DNA of 63,654 nucleotides from assembly GCF_000472525.1 (NCBI RefSeq), contig NZ_AWZT01000011.1, positions 76,597 to 140,250 of the forward strand. Reading direction: 5' to 3'. The first letter of the stretch is position 1. Every line of letters starts with the position of its first letter. A model generated the notes under the pieces. That model saw only the letters and a program-made list of their open reading frames with translations. It searched no databases and had not been told where the DNA came from. The translations under genes were made by a program, and so were the position numbers. Of the stretch, positions 18,041-27,196 are shown in pieces. The stretch is from Paraburkholderia dilworthii (GTDB lineage Bacteria; Pseudomonadota; Gammaproteobacteria; Burkholderiales; Burkholderiaceae).

Positions 18041-19678
18041 ATGACTGGCTTCAACTGGCAAAACCCTTACCCGACACCGCGCTTGCCTGTGTTCGCGCGT
18101 AACATCGTTTCGACGTCCCATCCGCTCGCCGCTCAGGCGGGGCTGCGCATGCTGTGGAAAGGCGGCAATGCGGTCGATGCGGCAATTGCCGCCGCAGCCG
18201 CGATCACCATCGTCGAACCAGTTTCGTGCGGTCTTGGCGGCGACGCGTTCGCGCTAGTGTGGGACGGCGGCAAACTGCACGGCCTGAACGCATCGGGCGT
18301 GGCGCCGGCTGCCTGGAGCGTGGACTACTTCAAACGCAAATACGGCGAGGAAGACGGGCTCGCAATTCAGCCCAAGCGCGGCTGGGACGCGGTGACCGTT
18401 CCCGGCGTCATCGCGGGCTGGGAAGCGCTGCATCAGAAATTCGGCTCGCTGCCGTTCGCCGATCTGATGGAGCCCGCCATCGAGATCGCCGAGCGTGGTC
18501 ATGCCGTGGCGAGCATCGTCGCTCACAAATGGGCGGCGGCAGTGCCGGAGCTGAAAGATCTGCCGGGCTTCGCGGCCACGTTCATGCCGCGCGGACGCGC
18601 GCCGGAAGTGAGCGAACTCGTGCGCTTTCCCGGCCACGCGAAAACGCTGCGCAAGCTCGCGGAACAAGGCTCGCGCGCGTACTACGAAGGCGAGATCGCC
18701 GAGCGGATCGCGGCGTTTTCGCGTGAATGCGGTGGCGCGCTGACCGTGGACGACCTGCGCAGCTATCGCGCGGACTGGGTCGAGCCGATTGGCAAGGACT
18801 ATCGCGGCTACACCGTGCACGAGATTCCGCCGAACGGGCAGGGCATAGCGGCGTTGATCGCGCTGGGCATCCTCGAACAATTCGACGTGAAGGAGTTGAC
18901 GGTCGACAACGTGGAGTCGCAGCACTTGCAGATCGAGGCGATGAAACTCGCGTTCGCGGACGTCTACCGCTACGTCGCCGATCCGCGTTCGATGGAAGTC
19001 ACGCCCGAACAGATGTTGGACGACGCCTACCTCGCGTCGCGTGCGAAGCTGATCAATCACAAACGCGCCACGCAGTTCGATTTCGGCATGCCGAAGGCGG
19101 GCGGCACGATCTACATGTCGGTGGCGGACGAGCGCGGCATGATGGTCAGTTTTATTCAGTCGAACTACATGGGCTTCGGCTCGGGCATCGTGGTGCCGGA
19201 CACTGGCATCTCCATGCAGAATCGCGGCTCCGGTTTCTCGATGGACCCGAAGTCGCCGAATGTGGTGGAAGGCGGCAAGCGGCCGTTCCACACGATCATC
19301 CCCGCATTCCTCACGCAGCAGGTGGACGGCCAGCAGGAAGCGGTGATGAGCTTCGGCGTGATGGGCGGCGACATGCAGCCGCAGGGTCATTTGCAATCCA
19401 TCGTGCGCATGCTCGATTATGGTCAGCAGCCGCAGGCCGCGTGCGACGCACCGCGTTGGAAGGTCAACCGCGACTTCACGATCGACATTGAATCGACGCT
19501 CGACGCGAAGACGGCCGAGGGATTGCAGAAGCTCGGCCACACGATCAAATCCGTCGACGATCCTTACATGGATTTCGGTTCGGGCCAGTACATCTGGAAG
19601 CTCGATCGCAACGATCCGGAGCGCGGTTATGTGGCCGCGAGCGACAGCCGCCGTGACGGTTTGGCCGCCGGCTTCTGA
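18041..19678 (+). CDS. ggt: Gamma-glutamyltransferase-family protein (Ntn hydrolase)
   Basis: A 545-aa GGT-family proenzyme. The autoprocessing and nucleophile threonine is Thr356, in GGTIYMSVADERG, giving predicted large (about 355 aa) and small (about 190 aa) subunits. Other family features: STSHPLAAQAGLRMLWKGGN and GSGIVVPDTGISMQNR. There is no convincing signal peptide, unlike periplasmic E. coli Ggt, so this resembles the cytoplasmic YwrD-like branch; the substrate may be glutathione or another gamma-glutamyl or acyl compound. I use ATG 18041 (MTGFNWQNPY). Confidence 0.88.
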   Translation: MTGFNWQNPYPTPRLPVFARNIVSTSHPLAAQAGLRMLWKGGNAVDAAIAAAAAITIVEPVSCGLGGDAFALVWDGGKLHGLNASGVAPAAWSVDYFKRKYGEEDGLAIQPKRGWDAVTVPGVIAGWEALHQKFGSLPFADLMEPAIEIAERGHAVASIVAHKWAAAVPELKDLPGFAATFMPRGRAPEVSELVRFPGHAKTLRKLAEQGSRAYYEGEIAERIAAFSRECGGALTVDDLRSYRADWVEPIGKDYRGYTVHEIPPNGQGIAALIALGILEQFDVKELTVDNVESQHLQIEAMKLAFADVYRYVADPRSMEVTPEQMLDDAYLASRAKLINHKRATQFDFGMPKAGGTIYMSVADERGMMVSFIQSNYMGFGSGIVVPDTGISMQNRGSGFSMDPKSPNVVEGGKRPFHTIIPAFLTQQVDGQQEAVMSFGVMGGDMQPQGHLQSIVRMLDYGQQPQAACDAPRWKVNRDFTIDIESTLDAKTAEGLQKLGHTIKSVDDPYMDFGSGQYIWKLDRNDPERGYVAASDSRRDGLAAGF

Positions 19679-19774
19679 GGGCGCTCAAGGTCTTCGTCAA
19701 CGCGGCTCGAAAGGCACTTCGAAGTATCTGCGAGCCGTAATTTTCGAGCTGCCATCGCCCGCGTTTTGCGAAGC

Positions 19775-19803
19775 AAAGCCAGCCTGCCGGGCTGGCTTTT
19801 TCT
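19775..19803 (+). terminator. Intrinsic terminator after ggt
   Basis: Stem AAAGCCAGCC / GGCTGGCTTT with loop TGCCG, followed by T-rich sequence. It lies about 100 nt past the ggt stop in the 372-nt spacer 19679-20050; the rest of that spacer shows no gene. Confidence 0.85.
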
Positions 19804-20050
19804 TGCGCGATGCGGTCGTGCTTGCCTCACCGAAACTTTCGTCTATCGTGGAATTGGAACCGCGGCCAATCGGCACGGTCTGTGCTGGGTTGTCTGCAGA
19901 CTTGCGAAACAGCGGCTAAGATGCAGACACAGGGGTTAACTCTAATTCACGGCGCTGTATCCGACACGGCGAACCGCAACGCAAGGCAGCGCGATAGCAG
20001 CGGTTCTGAGCACGCTCCACGAGTCGATACAGCTTTCGGAGCAAGACACG

Positions 20051-20878
20051 ATGCACACAGAGCTGAACCATGTCATGCCCTGGCGGATCGAGGACATCGA
20101 CCTCACACGCATTGATCGCCAGAAAGCCGTCGCCAACGAAGATCTGTTGTTGCTGCTGTGCGCCGCTTCGTTCATTGAAAGCGGCACCGATCTTTACACC
20201 AGTAATCTGAGCAAGTTCTTCGACGGTGATCCTGAAGTTTCCGCGTGGCTCAACAACGAGTGGGAGCCGGAGGAAATGCAGCACGGCCGCGCGCTCAAAA
20301 CGTATATCGCCTACGTGTGGCCCGAATACGATTGGGACACGGCGTTCCGCAATTTCATGGACGAGTATTCGCTGACCTGTTCCGTGGAAGATTTCGAAAA
20401 GACTCGCGCGCTTGAAATGGTGGCGCGCTGCGTCGTCGAAACGGGTACGGCAACGCTGTATCGCGCGATTGGCGAGTGTTCGGACGAGCCGGTGCTCAAG
20501 GAAATCACCGACAACATTCGCACCGACGAGGTCCGTCATTACAAGCACTTTTTAAAGTACTTCAAGAAGTACAACAGGATCGAGGGCAATGGTCGGCTCG
20601 CAGTTCTGGGCGCGTTAATGCGTCGCGTGATCGAGATCAAGAACGAAGATTCGGAGATCGCATTGCGTCACGTGTTCGCGATCCGTTATCCGGAGCGCGT
20701 GCGCGATCAAGCCTACAATCGAGAGCGGGCGGCGCGCATCAATGCACTCGTGCGGCGCAACCTGTCGGCGGACATGTGCGTGAAGATGCTGCTCAAGCCG
20801 CTCGACTTGCCGGCGAAGATTCAACCCGGCGTGCATTACCCGCTGGCTAAGATCACGCAACACGTGTTCTTCCGTTAA
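20051..20878 (+). CDS. Ferritin-like di-iron protein of unknown function
   Basis: A 275-aa, predominantly helical protein. Residues are spaced as in ferritin-like carboxylate-bridged di-iron sites: Glu43, Glu75-x-x-His78 (EEMQH), Glu130, Glu160-x-x-His163 (DEVRH). This is the E, ExxH, E, ExxH pattern of ribonucleotide-reductase R2, acyl-ACP desaturase and related oxidases; I cannot say which chemistry applies. The start is ATG 20051 (MHTELNHVMP). A hairpin follows the stop. The next gene may encode a flavin split-barrel protein, a possible but unproven redox partner. Confidence 0.7.
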   Translation: MHTELNHVMPWRIEDIDLTRIDRQKAVANEDLLLLLCAASFIESGTDLYTSNLSKFFDGDPEVSAWLNNEWEPEEMQHGRALKTYIAYVWPEYDWDTAFRNFMDEYSLTCSVEDFEKTRALEMVARCVVETGTATLYRAIGECSDEPVLKEITDNIRTDEVRHYKHFLKYFKKYNRIEGNGRLAVLGALMRRVIEIKNEDSEIALRHVFAIRYPERVRDQAYNRERAARINALVRRNLSADMCVKMLLKPLDLPAKIQPGVHYPLAKITQHVFFR

Positions 20879-20916
20879 AGCGGCAGTGCTGATGCCGGCA
20901 ATGCGCCGGCACGAAA

Positions 20917-20946
20917 GATGGCCCGCGGATGCGGGCCATCTGCTTT
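20917..20946 (+). terminator. Hairpin terminator after the ferritin-like gene
   Basis: Stem GATGGCCCGC / GCGGGCCATC with loop GGAT, then TGCTTTT. The T-run is short, so termination may be partial; it lies 45 nt before the next start. Confidence 0.6.
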
Positions 20947-20990
20947 TCAAGGCATCATTGAGGCCAGCCCCTTCCAACCGGATATATCCA

Positions 20991-21512
20991 ATGAGCGACT
21001 CCTCCTTGCCCCAGCGCCCGCTCGACCAGACTGCATTCGACGAATGGCCCGACGCGGTTCGCGCGCTGTTCGACGGCTCGTCGCTTGCGAGTAAGACGGG
21101 TTTCACGGCTTCGCTGCTGACCGTCGATGTGAATCAGCATATCCGCACGTCGCTGCTCGGCGCAGGCGAGTTGTATGCGCCCGATTCGCGCACGCTGTGT
21201 ATCGCGCTATGGCCGCAAGCGCGGGCGGCGCGCGCGATTGCGCGAAGCGGGCGCGCGGCATTGAGTTTCGTCTTCGAAGAGGCGTTTTATCAGGTCCAGT
21301 TGCTAGCCGCAGCGCTTCCTCCCGCCGATGGCGACGACAGCGGTCTCGTTTATATGAGCTGTTCGATTGATTCCGCGCAAATGCAAAGCGTGCGCTATGC
21401 GCGCCTGACAAGCGGCATTACGTTTGAACTGGAAGAAGAGCGAGAGAAGGTGCTCGACCGATGGGAACGGCAGATCGAGCACTTGAAGAGAGCCGCGGCA
21501 TCGAGGACTTGA
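20991..21512 (+). CDS. Pyridoxamine-phosphate-oxidase-like split-barrel protein (tentative)
   Basis: A 173-aa protein from ATG 20991 (MSDSSLPQRPL). The central region (HIRTSLLGAGELYAPDSRTL, then AIARSGRAALSFVFEEAFYQ) resembles the FMN-binding split barrel of PNPOx-like proteins; the C-terminus is an acidic/basic helix (EEEREKVLDRWERQIEHLKR). The family call is tentative and the substrate unknown. It follows the ferritin-like gene by 112 nt with a hairpin between. Confidence 0.55.
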   Translation: MSDSSLPQRPLDQTAFDEWPDAVRALFDGSSLASKTGFTASLLTVDVNQHIRTSLLGAGELYAPDSRTLCIALWPQARAARAIARSGRAALSFVFEEAFYQVQLLAAALPPADGDDSGLVYMSCSIDSAQMQSVRYARLTSGITFELEEEREKVLDRWERQIEHLKRAAASRT

Positions 21513-21853
21513 GTTAAGCCCGCGCGCCTAGCTGCGCCTGTGGTTGCTTGATCGGGCGAGAGGCGTTATTGCGTTGCGCGAATTTTTGAGCAACGCTTCA
21601 TGGGGCGAGTTACGGGCCCGGCTCGACCGTCGGACGCGGAGGCCCGACTCAACGACCGGGCAACCACCAGCCTTGGCGGCCGGCCTCCACGGCCGGGCGA
21701 AGTCGCCGAACGTGCAGCCATAAGCCTGCGGCTAAACGTCGGCGTCAGCGGGCAAATCTTAACGGCCAAGCGTCAACGGCCGAACCTTCGTGGCCAACGT
21801 CAACTGCTAACGTCAGCAGTCAAGCGTTCGCGGTCACCGTTAGCCACAAAACC
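21513..21853. other. Intergenic region with degenerate short repeats
   Basis: This 341-nt convergent spacer between the split-barrel gene and rhlE contains loosely repeated blocks such as AACGGCC, GTCAAC and GGCCAACGTCAAC. Short frames on both strands have no recognisable protein character. I see no clear intrinsic terminator. Confidence 0.5.
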
Positions 21854-23398
21854 TCAACGACCACGCTGACCGCTGCGTGCCGGATTGCCCCCGCGCGGCG
21901 CATCGTTGCGTGGCTTCGCGCCGCTCAGCAACGCACCGGGGTTGCTGCCTTGCGGCTTGCGCGGCGCGTGCTGCGCAGCGCTGCCTTCATGCGCGACAGC
22001 GCGCGGACGGTCATCGTGACGCTGACCGTCGCGGCGCGATTGTCCGCCGTTGCCGGCCGGCTTCGCACCTTGCGGCTTCGGCTGCTGCTGACCGCTCGCG
22101 GGACGTTGCCCCGAGCGCTGCCCCGTGCCTTGCGCCGCCTTCGCCGCACCGCCGTTGCCTCCCTTCGGTGCACCTTGACCCTGACGCGGCGAACGTCCGC
22201 CACCGCCACCGCCGCCCTGGCCACGTCGCAAGATCGGCTCCGGCTTGGCAGTCGGGTCCGGTTCGAAACCGGCGATCACTTCTTGCGGCACCGGACGCTT
22301 GATCAGCTTCTCGATGTCCTTCAACAGTTGCAGTTCGTCGACGCACACGAGCGAAATCGCCTCGCCCGTCGCGCCCGCGCGACCCGTGCGGCCGATCCGG
22401 TGCACGTAGTCTTCCGGCACGTTCGGCAGGTCGAAATTGACAACGTGCGGCAACTGGTCGATGTCGATCCCGCGCGCGGCGATATCGGTTGCAACCAGCA
22501 CCTGAAGCGTGCCGTCCTTGAATTCGGCGAGCGCGCGCGTGCGAGCCGACTGGCTCTTGTTGCCGTGAATCGCCAGCGCGCTGATGCCGTCTTTGGTCAA
22601 CTGTTCAGCGAGCCGATTGGCGCCGTGCTTCGTGCGCGTGAACACCAGCACCTGAAACCAGTTGTGCTGCTTGATCAGATGCGTGAGCAATTCGCGCTTC
22701 TTGTCGCGATCCACCGGGTGAATTTTCTGCGCGACCGTTTCCGCGGTCGTATTGCGGCGCGCGACTTCGATCAGCGCCGGGGAGTCGAGCAGATTGTCGG
22801 CGAGCGTTTTGATCTCGTCGGAGAAAGTGGCCGAGAACAGCAGGTTCTGGCGCTTGGGCGGCAGTTTCGCGAGCACGCGCTTGATGTCGTGGATGAAGCC
22901 CATGTCGAGCATCCGGTCCGCTTCGTCGAGCACGAGAATCTCGAGATGCGACAAATCGATGGTCTTCTGCTGCATGTGGTCGAGCAAACGGCCCGGTGTC
23001 GCGACGACGATATCCACGCCGCTCCTGAGCGCGCCGATCTGCGGATTGATGCCGACACCGCCGAACATCACCGTCGACTTCAGTTTCAGATACTTGCCGT
23101 AGGCGCGCACGCTTTCTTCGACCTGCGCGGCGAGTTCACGCGTGGGCGTGAGAATCAGCGCGCGCACCGCGCGCTTGCCCGAAGCCGACGCGAGCGGCGG
23201 CATGGAGTTAAGACGCTGGAGGATCGGCAGCGTGAAGCCGGCCGTCTTGCCAGTGCCGGTTTGCGCGCCGGCCAGCAAGTCGCCGCCGTTAAGCACGGCG
23301 GGGATTGCTTGCGTCTGGATGGGAGTCGGAGTGGTATAGCCGAGTTCGTGTACAGCGCGGACCAGGGGTTCGGACAAGCCGAGGGAATCAAAAGACAT
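21854..23398 (-). CDS. rhlE: DEAD-box ATP-dependent RNA helicase RhlE
   Basis: A 514-aa helicase starting ATG 23398 ([10 protein letters not shown]). Q-motif and motif I ([13 protein letters not shown]), motif [12 protein letters not shown], motif III FSATF, motif [11 protein letters not shown] and motif [12 protein letters not shown] are all present. After the core (about residue 380) comes a 125-residue low-complexity Gly/Gln/Arg/Pro tail, with a run of Gly and many GQ/PQ/RG pairs, likely an RNA-binding disordered extension. Known roles are RNA remodelling, ribosome assembly and cold adaptation. It ends at a convergent spacer. Confidence 0.93.
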   Translation of the reverse strand: MSFDSLGLSEPLVRAVHELGYTTPTPIQTQAIPAVLNGGDLLAGAQTGTGKTAGFTLPILQRLNSMPPLASASGKRAVRALILTPTRELAAQVEESVRAYGKYLKLKSTVMFGGVGINPQIGALRSGVDIVVATPGRLLDHMQQKTIDLSHLEILVLDEADRMLDMGFIHDIKRVLAKLPPKRQNLLFSATFSDEIKTLADNLLDSPALIEVARRNTTAETVAQKIHPVDRDKKRELLTHLIKQHNWFQVLVFTRTKHGANRLAEQLTKDGISALAIHGNKSQSARTRALAEFKDGTLQVLVATDIAARGIDIDQLPHVVNFDLPNVPEDYVHRIGRTGRAGATGEAISLVCVDELQLLKDIEKLIKRPVPQEVIAGFEPDPTAKPEPILRRGQGGGGGGGRSPRQGQGAPKGGNGGAAKAAQGTGQRSGQRPASGQQQPKPQGAKPAGNGGQSRRDGQRHDDRPRAVAHEGSAAQHAPRKPQGSNPGALLSGAKPRNDAPRGGNPARSGQRGR

Positions 23399-23615
23399 AG
23401 AAACTCTTTGCAATGCGGTTTCGCGAACGGCACACGTGGGCCCCCAGCGGGCACAAATGCGGCATGAACACGCCGCTTGGCGTGATCGAGGTCGAGGCCG
23501 AAGCCCAGTTCCGTTCGCAGAGAAATCGGCGGCACGCTCGGATGCGTGCCGAATGCTTCAACGCGCTATGCAGACACGTTGACTGGCCTTAAGTTGCATT
23601 TCGCCGCCGTGGACG

Positions 23616-24236
23616 TCACGCGACATAGCGCGCAACGCTGACGAATTGACACAGACTGCCCGCCAGTACGAACAGGTGCCAGATACCATGTCCGTGCCGG
23701 ATGCGCTCGTCGTTGATGAAGAAGTAGATGCCGGCACTGTAGATGATCCCGCCGGCCACGAGCCAGGCAGTGCCCGCTGCTGGTAACGCTTGAACCAGCG
23801 GGCGGACGGCCACGAGCGCGAGCCATCCCATCAGGACATACAGCACCATCGAAACGCTGCGGGTGCGTCGCCCGAGCGTCAGTTCCTGCACGATGCCGAG
23901 AGCGGCGAGCCCCCAGCTTACGCCGAACAGCGACCAACCCCACGGTCCGCGCAACGTGACAAGCGTGAACGGAGTATAGCTTCCGGCGATCAATAGATAG
24001 ATTGCCGAATGGTCGCATTTCTGCAGCACTGCCTTGACACGGGGGCTGCGCACGCTGTGGTAAAGCGTCGAGATAGCATACAGCACGAACAGCATCGCAC
24101 CGTACACGCTGAAGCTGACCACCTTGTACGCGTCGCCCTCTACCGCGCCCATCGTCACGAGCGTAGCCAGCCCCGCCACCGACAGCACGGCGCCGACGAG
24201 GTGGGTAATGCTGTTGAAACGCTCACCGACATGCAC
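23616..24236 (-). CDS. Hemolysin III / YqfA-type membrane protein
   Basis: A 206-aa protein with seven predicted TM segments of the HlyIII/PAQR superfamily. Hallmarks: FNSITHLVGAVLSV, TLYHSV and KCDHSAIYLLIAGSYTPF, then GHGIWHLFVL, which hold the conserved His/Ser/Asp metal-site residues. I use GTG at 24236 because AGGAGG lies 8 nt upstream of it; a GTG six codons earlier (24254) would put that SD inside the gene. Function in bacteria is unclear; the 'hemolysin' name is historical. Confidence 0.85.
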   Translation of the reverse strand: MHVGERFNSITHLVGAVLSVAGLATLVTMGAVEGDAYKVVSFSVYGAMLFVLYAISTLYHSVRSPRVKAVLQKCDHSAIYLLIAGSYTPFTLVTLRGPWGWSLFGVSWGLAALGIVQELTLGRRTRSVSMVLYVLMGWLALVAVRPLVQALPAAGTAWLVAGGIIYSAGIYFFINDERIRHGHGIWHLFVLAGSLCQFVSVARYVA

Positions 24237-24305
24237 GGCTCTTTCCTCCTGCACGGTTTCATCGGGGCAACAGTTGCGCGCGAGTTACCCCAATGATACC
24301 GGTCC

Positions 24306-24349
24306 TCAAAAAACGAAGGGCGCGGCCGCGAATTTCGCCGGCCGCGCCC
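24306..24349 (-). terminator. Intrinsic terminator after the cytochrome c operon
   Basis: GC-rich stem GGGCGCGGCC / GGCCGCGCCC with a 12-nt loop. On the minus strand it is followed by TTCGTTTTTTG. It lies 20 nt past the stop of the tri-haem cytochrome gene. Confidence 0.8.
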
Positions 24350-24368
24350 AGGGTGCATCGAACGCCGC

Positions 24369-25667
24369 TTAGTCGAGCGGCGCCGAACGCAGATCGGATA
24401 CTTGCTGCGGCGACACCGCCGTGCCGTGGTTGCCCCACGACATACGGATATATGTCACCACGGCTGCAACTTCCTGATTCGACAACGACTGCGCGAACGG
24501 CGGCATGCCGTACGGATGCGGGTTCGCGTCCGTGCTCGGCGGATAACCGCCGTTCAGCACCATGCGGATCGGGTTGACCGCCGACGGCATCTGGATCGAC
24601 TGGTTGTTCGCGAGCGGCGGGAAGGCCGGCGGCTGACCGAGACCGTTTTCCGCGTGGCACTTCGCGCAGTTGTCAGCGTAGATTTTCTGACCTTGCTTCA
24701 ACAGTTCGCCGCCGAATTTTTCGGACGTTTCGAGTTGCAGCGGCTCGGGTGCTTCGCTCTTTTGCGGAATTGTCTTCAGGTACGTGGCCATCGCGTTGAT
24801 GTCCGCGTCGCTCATGTACTGCAGGCTGTTGTGGACCACTTCCGCCATCGGGCCAAACACCGCGCCGCGGTTCGACACGCCGGTCTTCAGCAGATCGGCG
24901 ATGTCTTTCGTTTCCCAGTCGCCGAGGCCGGCTTCTTTGTTCGACGTGAGCGACGGTGCGTACCAGTTCTGCAACGGGATCAGACCGCCCGCGAAAGCCG
25001 CCGAGCTGACCGGACCACCCATTGCGTTGATCGACGTATGGCACATGCCGCAATGGCCGAGGCCTTCGATCAGGTACGCGCCGCGGTTCCATTCGACCGA
25101 CTTGGTCGGGTCCGGCTTATACTCGCCTTCACGGAAGAACAGCGTGCGCCAGCCGATCAGCATGTTGCGCTGATTGAACGGGAATTTCAGTTCGTGCGGA
25201 CGGCTCGGGACCGCGACGGGCGGGACCGAGCGCAGATATGCGTAGATCGCGTCCGAGTCGGCGCGCGTGACCTTCGTGTAGCTCGTGAACGGGAAGCCCG
25301 GATAAAGCAGGCTGCCGTCTTTCGAGCGGCCGGTGTGCATGGCGCGGTAGAAGTCGTCCTGCGTCCATTTGCCGATCCCGTACTGGTCGTCGGGCGTGAT
25401 GTTCGGCGTGAACATCGTGCCGAACGGCGTGGCCATAGGCAGGCCGCCGGCGAACTGCTTGCCGCCGCGCACCGTATGGCAGGCGATACAGTCGCCGGCG
25501 CGGGCGAGGTACTCGCCCTTCTTGACGAGCACAGCCTGGTCGGCAGGCGTTGCCGCCACGGCCGAGCCGTTATGCAGGTTGTCGCCGCCCGACCACAGGA
25601 CGGGAACGAGTGCAGCAGCCGCAACCACGACAACTGCCGAGAGGGCGAACAAAGACTTGCGTTTCAT
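24369..25667 (-). CDS. Tri-haem c-type cytochrome (dehydrogenase cytochrome-subunit type)
   Basis: A 432-aa exported cytochrome. The N-terminus MKRKSLFALSAVVVVAAAAL is a signal or membrane-anchor segment. Three CXXCH haem sites: CIACH (60-64), CGMCH (206-210) and CAKCH (334-338). This size and three-haem arrangement is that of cytochrome subunits of alcohol, gluconate or aldehyde dehydrogenases of acetic acid bacteria and pseudomonads. No dehydrogenase gene is adjacent. It follows the di-haem cytochrome gene by 21 nt on the same strand, so the two probably form an electron-transfer pair in the periplasm. Confidence 0.88.
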   Translation of the reverse strand: MKRKSLFALSAVVVVAAAALVPVLWSGGDNLHNGSAVAATPADQAVLVKKGEYLARAGDCIACHTVRGGKQFAGGLPMATPFGTMFTPNITPDDQYGIGKWTQDDFYRAMHTGRSKDGSLLYPGFPFTSYTKVTRADSDAIYAYLRSVPPVAVPSRPHELKFPFNQRNMLIGWRTLFFREGEYKPDPTKSVEWNRGAYLIEGLGHCGMCHTSINAMGGPVSSAAFAGGLIPLQNWYAPSLTSNKEAGLGDWETKDIADLLKTGVSNRGAVFGPMAEVVHNSLQYMSDADINAMATYLKTIPQKSEAPEPLQLETSEKFGGELLKQGQKIYADNCAKCHAENGLGQPPAFPPLANNQSIQMPSAVNPIRMVLNGGYPPSTDANPHPYGMPPFAQSLSNQEVAAVVTYIRMSWGNHGTAVSPQQVSDLRSAPLD

Positions 25668-25688
25668 TTGAGTGTCTCTCCCGGTGCC

Positions 25689-26420
25689 TTATTGCGGTTC
25701 GCTGCCGCAGGCAAGCGGAGTCTTCATCGAGCGGGCCGGAGCCGGCACGGGGTTTTGTGGAGCCTGTTGCGTGGAAAGCCAGGCAGCGACCGCGTTCACG
25801 TCTTCGTCCGTGAGACGCGTAGCGATGGTGTGCATGCAATCCGGTGCGATTGCGTGGCGCGTGCCCGAACGCCATGCGCCGAGCTGTGCGCTGATGTAGT
25901 CGGAGTGCAGACCGACGAGACCCGGGATGGCCGGTTCCATGCCGGTCAAGCCCTTGCCGTGGCAAGCCGCGCAAGCCGGGATCTGCTTCGATGCGTCGCC
26001 GTTCAGCACGATTTGCTGGCCGCGCGCGAGCGTGGTCGACGAAACGGTCGGCTTGGCCGGCTGCGGATATGGCGGGCGCTGCTTCGAGAAGTAGGTGGCG
26101 ATCTGATGCAGATAGTCGTCGGAAAGATACGTGACGAGGTAATTCATGGGCGGATACTTGCGGCGCCCTTCGCGGAAATTCTGCAACTGGTTGTACAGAT
26201 AGTCGGCCGGCTTGCCCGCGAGACGAGGGAAGTAGTCGTTGTCAGTACCTTGACCGTGCGTGCCGTGGCAAGCCGTGCAACCTTGCACGCGCGCTTCCAT
26301 CGTATCGGGGGCCTTCGGTTGAGTCTGCGCTTTCGCAGCGCTATAGACACCCGCGGAGCCGATCAGCAGAAGGGCAAGCAACGGGCGGAAAATGCGTCTT
26401 GAAGACACGCGTAACTCCAT
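25689..26420 (-). CDS. Di-haem cytochrome c (c4-like)
   Basis: A 243-aa exported protein with a signal peptide (hydrophobic FRPLLALLLIGSAG) and two haem sites, CTACH (48-52) and CAACH (150-154), in two similar cytochrome c domains, the c4 arrangement. c4 proteins carry electrons toward terminal oxidases. The start may be ATG 26420 (MELRVSSRR) or GTG 26408, which has GGAG 6 nt upstream. It is first in a two-gene unit with the tri-haem cytochrome and divergent from copCD. Confidence 0.85.
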   Translation of the reverse strand: MELRVSSRRIFRPLLALLLIGSAGVYSAAKAQTQPKAPDTMEARVQGCTACHGTHGQGTDNDYFPRLAGKPADYLYNQLQNFREGRRKYPPMNYLVTYLSDDYLHQIATYFSKQRPPYPQPAKPTVSSTTLARGQQIVLNGDASKQIPACAACHGKGLTGMEPAIPGLVGLHSDYISAQLGAWRSGTRHAIAPDCMHTIATRLTDEDVNAVAAWLSTQQAPQNPVPAPARSMKTPLACGSEPQ

Positions 26421-26818
26421 CAAAATCGGGGACCTGACCGAACTTCGAGCGGCTCGGTGTGAAGGGCAGCCGGCGCTGCGGCGACGCAGCATTCTATCAT
26501 CGAAGGGTGATGATGACTATTTGCCGCATTCGACATACTTGCGGCTGTCACCGGCGTGCGACAGTTTGACGCGCATCGCCGCGCGGATCTGCTGCGCTGC
26601 TTTCCGACTTCTGCCGCGTGTCGCGGGTGCAAGCGCTATACCCGAGAACTTTTACCCGCGCTATGTTGAACCCACGCGCGCGCGAACCATCGAAGCGTAC
26701 ACTTGCGGGCGCCGGAGCCCGCGCCGGATCGGTTTGTGCGTTTGCGCGCAGCGATTCTCAAGTTTCACGCAGTCCGGCCGGCGCCCGCCGTTCCCTGTTC
26801 ATCCGCTATCGGCCTTAC
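26421..26818. other. Divergent intergenic region (cytochromes / copCD)
   Basis: A 398-nt spacer that must hold promoters for both divergent units. Open frames cross it but none shows protein character. I could not identify a copper-box (CopR/CueR-like) palindrome by eye. Confidence 0.45.
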
Positions 26819-27196
26819 ATGAAGCTAATCAATCTTTCACGTCCGGCGCGGCTTTCGTCCGCGTTCGGCGCCGCGGCGCTCATGCTGGCGTCCACGGCAT
26901 TCGCGCATGCCCATCTCGTTTCCAGCGAGCCGGCGGCCAACACCGAAGTTGCCGCACCCGCCGAAGTGACCATTCATTTCACCGAGCCGCTCGAGCCGGC
27001 CTTCAGCAAAATCGTGCTGGACGACGCCAAAGGCAAGACAGCCGCGCCTGCTGCGTCGCAAGTCGACAAGCAGGATGCGCGCGTCATGCATTTGCCGCTG
27101 CCGCAGTTGGGCGCCGGCCGCTACGCGGTGCACTGGATCGCGGTTGCCACGGATGGCCATCGTACGCAGGGCGACTTTGCGTTCACCGTCAAATGA
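26819..27196 (+). CDS. copC: CopC-type periplasmic copper-binding protein
   Basis: A 125-aa protein from ATG 26819 (MKLINLSRPARL) with a signal peptide ending near STAFAHA, so the mature chain would begin at or near HLVSSEP. CopC proteins bind Cu(II) through the N-terminal His. The CopC domain motifs VTIHFTEPLEPAFSKI and WIAVATDGHRTQGDFAFTV are clear. The stop overlaps the copD start (ATGA), indicating coupled translation. Confidence 0.88.
   Translation: MKLINLSRPARLSSAFGAAALMLASTAFAHAHLVSSEPAANTEVAAPAEVTIHFTEPLEPAFSKIVLDDAKGKTAAPAASQVDKQDARVMHLPLPQLGAGRYAVHWIAVATDGHRTQGDFAFTVK

Noticed and set aside
21600..21869. 89-codon frame in the spacer after the split-barrel gene
   Set aside because: Runs through degenerate repeats, overlaps the rhlE end and has no RBS or recognisable composition.
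21950..23467. 505-codon plus-strand open frame opposite rhlE
   Set aside because: Antisense shadow of the DEAD-box helicase; composition is unlike a real protein.
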